A DNA stretch of 64,000 bases, taken from NCBI GenBank assembly GCA_029204225.1, contig MU832218.1:17696-81695 (forward strand), written 5' to 3'. Shown piece by piece: positions 63,535-64,000 of the stretch (within the stretch, counting starts at the first letter, position 1; each line of letters begins with the position of its first letter). This DNA comes from Diphasiastrum complanatum. Its lineage: Eukaryota; Streptophyta; Lycopodiopsida; Lycopodiales; Lycopodiaceae. The notes below the pieces were generated by a model. It searched no databases and had not been told where the DNA came from. It saw nothing but the letters and a program-made list of their open reading frames with translations. The position numbers were made by a program, and so were the translations under genes.

Positions 63535-63680
63535 AGCACTATTGAGCGAAGCCAATCAAATGAAGTCCCTACTTCCTCATGAAAAAAATGAGAAAGATTT
63601 ACATCTCATCACGTTAACTTGCTCAAAAACTAACTAGAAAGCATAGCCAGTGGTAAATTGCACCTTGAAAATAGAAAGAT
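63535..63680 (+). repeat. Dispersed repeat copy 2, right part
   Basis: Continues the homology to 37,310-37,460 (AAGCCAATCAAATGA, TTAACTTGCTCAAAA, GAAAGCATAGCC). Confidence 0.75.
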
Positions 63681-64000
63681 TCAACACAGATAGATTACCC
63701 ATGGCCTTTGTTTGTAAACATATAGGTTTCACTTTGTGTAAACATCATTTTCCATGCTAACAAATCTCAAATGAGAATTGCATGTCCGCTAGTATGGCAG
63801 AGAGAAAAACATATCTGCTTGGGTGGGTAAGCTCCAATCCACCACAGTGTTTCTGCGTTTCAAGGATGCTTTGCTTCGTCAAAAGATTCTACAAAAAAGA
63901 GGTTGCCTGATGAAGACTTGACGCCCATTTAATGGACTGAGAGAAAGAAAGTTATCGCAGATGCTAAGGCCAACGGTTTCCGGGCTCTCTTTCGAGACGG
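63681..64000. other. Right edge, possible decayed copia gag
   Basis: Around 63,850-64,000 the plus strand reads FKDALLRQKILQKRG and ERKKVIADAKANG in shifting frames, faintly like a copia Gag N-terminus. Not enough to assign. Confidence 0.25.

Overview
This is a stretch of plant nuclear DNA. Three things show it. A pseudouridine-5'-phosphate glycosidase gene is split into at least ten small exons with canonical splice sites. Introns run to 10 kb and are filled with LTR retrotransposons. Nearly every element has an initiator-Met-tRNA primer binding site (TGGTATCAGAGC) typical of plant copia and gypsy elements. Long TE-packed introns inside a housekeeping gene fit a large-genome plant such as a gymnosperm; the sequence alone does not settle the lineage. 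No rRNA or tRNA genes, CRISPR arrays or bacterial operons were seen.

Layout. 1-19,700: a graveyard of truncated copia pieces on both strands, one gypsy integrase fragment, two copies of a long copia leader on the minus strand, and a degenerate coding region of unknown family at 11.0-13.0 kb. 19,700-34,387: a three-level nest. A minus-strand copia relic (C) is interrupted by copia element A (plus strand, 22,533-33,059, target duplication CATCT). A is itself interrupted by copia element B (25,387-29,958, 701-bp LTRs about 99% alike). B is non-autonomous and carries one uninterrupted 718-codon reading frame with no integrase core, reverse transcriptase or RNase H. 35,604-56,366: the host gene on the minus strand. 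Its introns hold gypsy and copia fragments, a copia-like LTR, and a young gypsy element (46,986-53,572) inserted in a GA microsatellite inside that LTR. 57,216-63,534: a complete plus-strand gypsy element (target duplication AGCAC) inserted in a dispersed repeat whose other copy lies at 37.1-37.5 kb.

The only host gene recognised is the glycosidase, which cleaves pseudouridine 5'-phosphate to uracil and ribose 5-phosphate. Its first exon or exons, including the catalytic-glutamate motif, lie beyond the right edge. Everything else is transposon history. The points most worth a second look are element B and its diverged integrase-like tail, a CACACGTGTG palindrome kept in both the LTRs and leaders of A, B and C, the repeated CAG-to-TAG pattern of premature stops, and the unidentified coding region at 11-13 kb.
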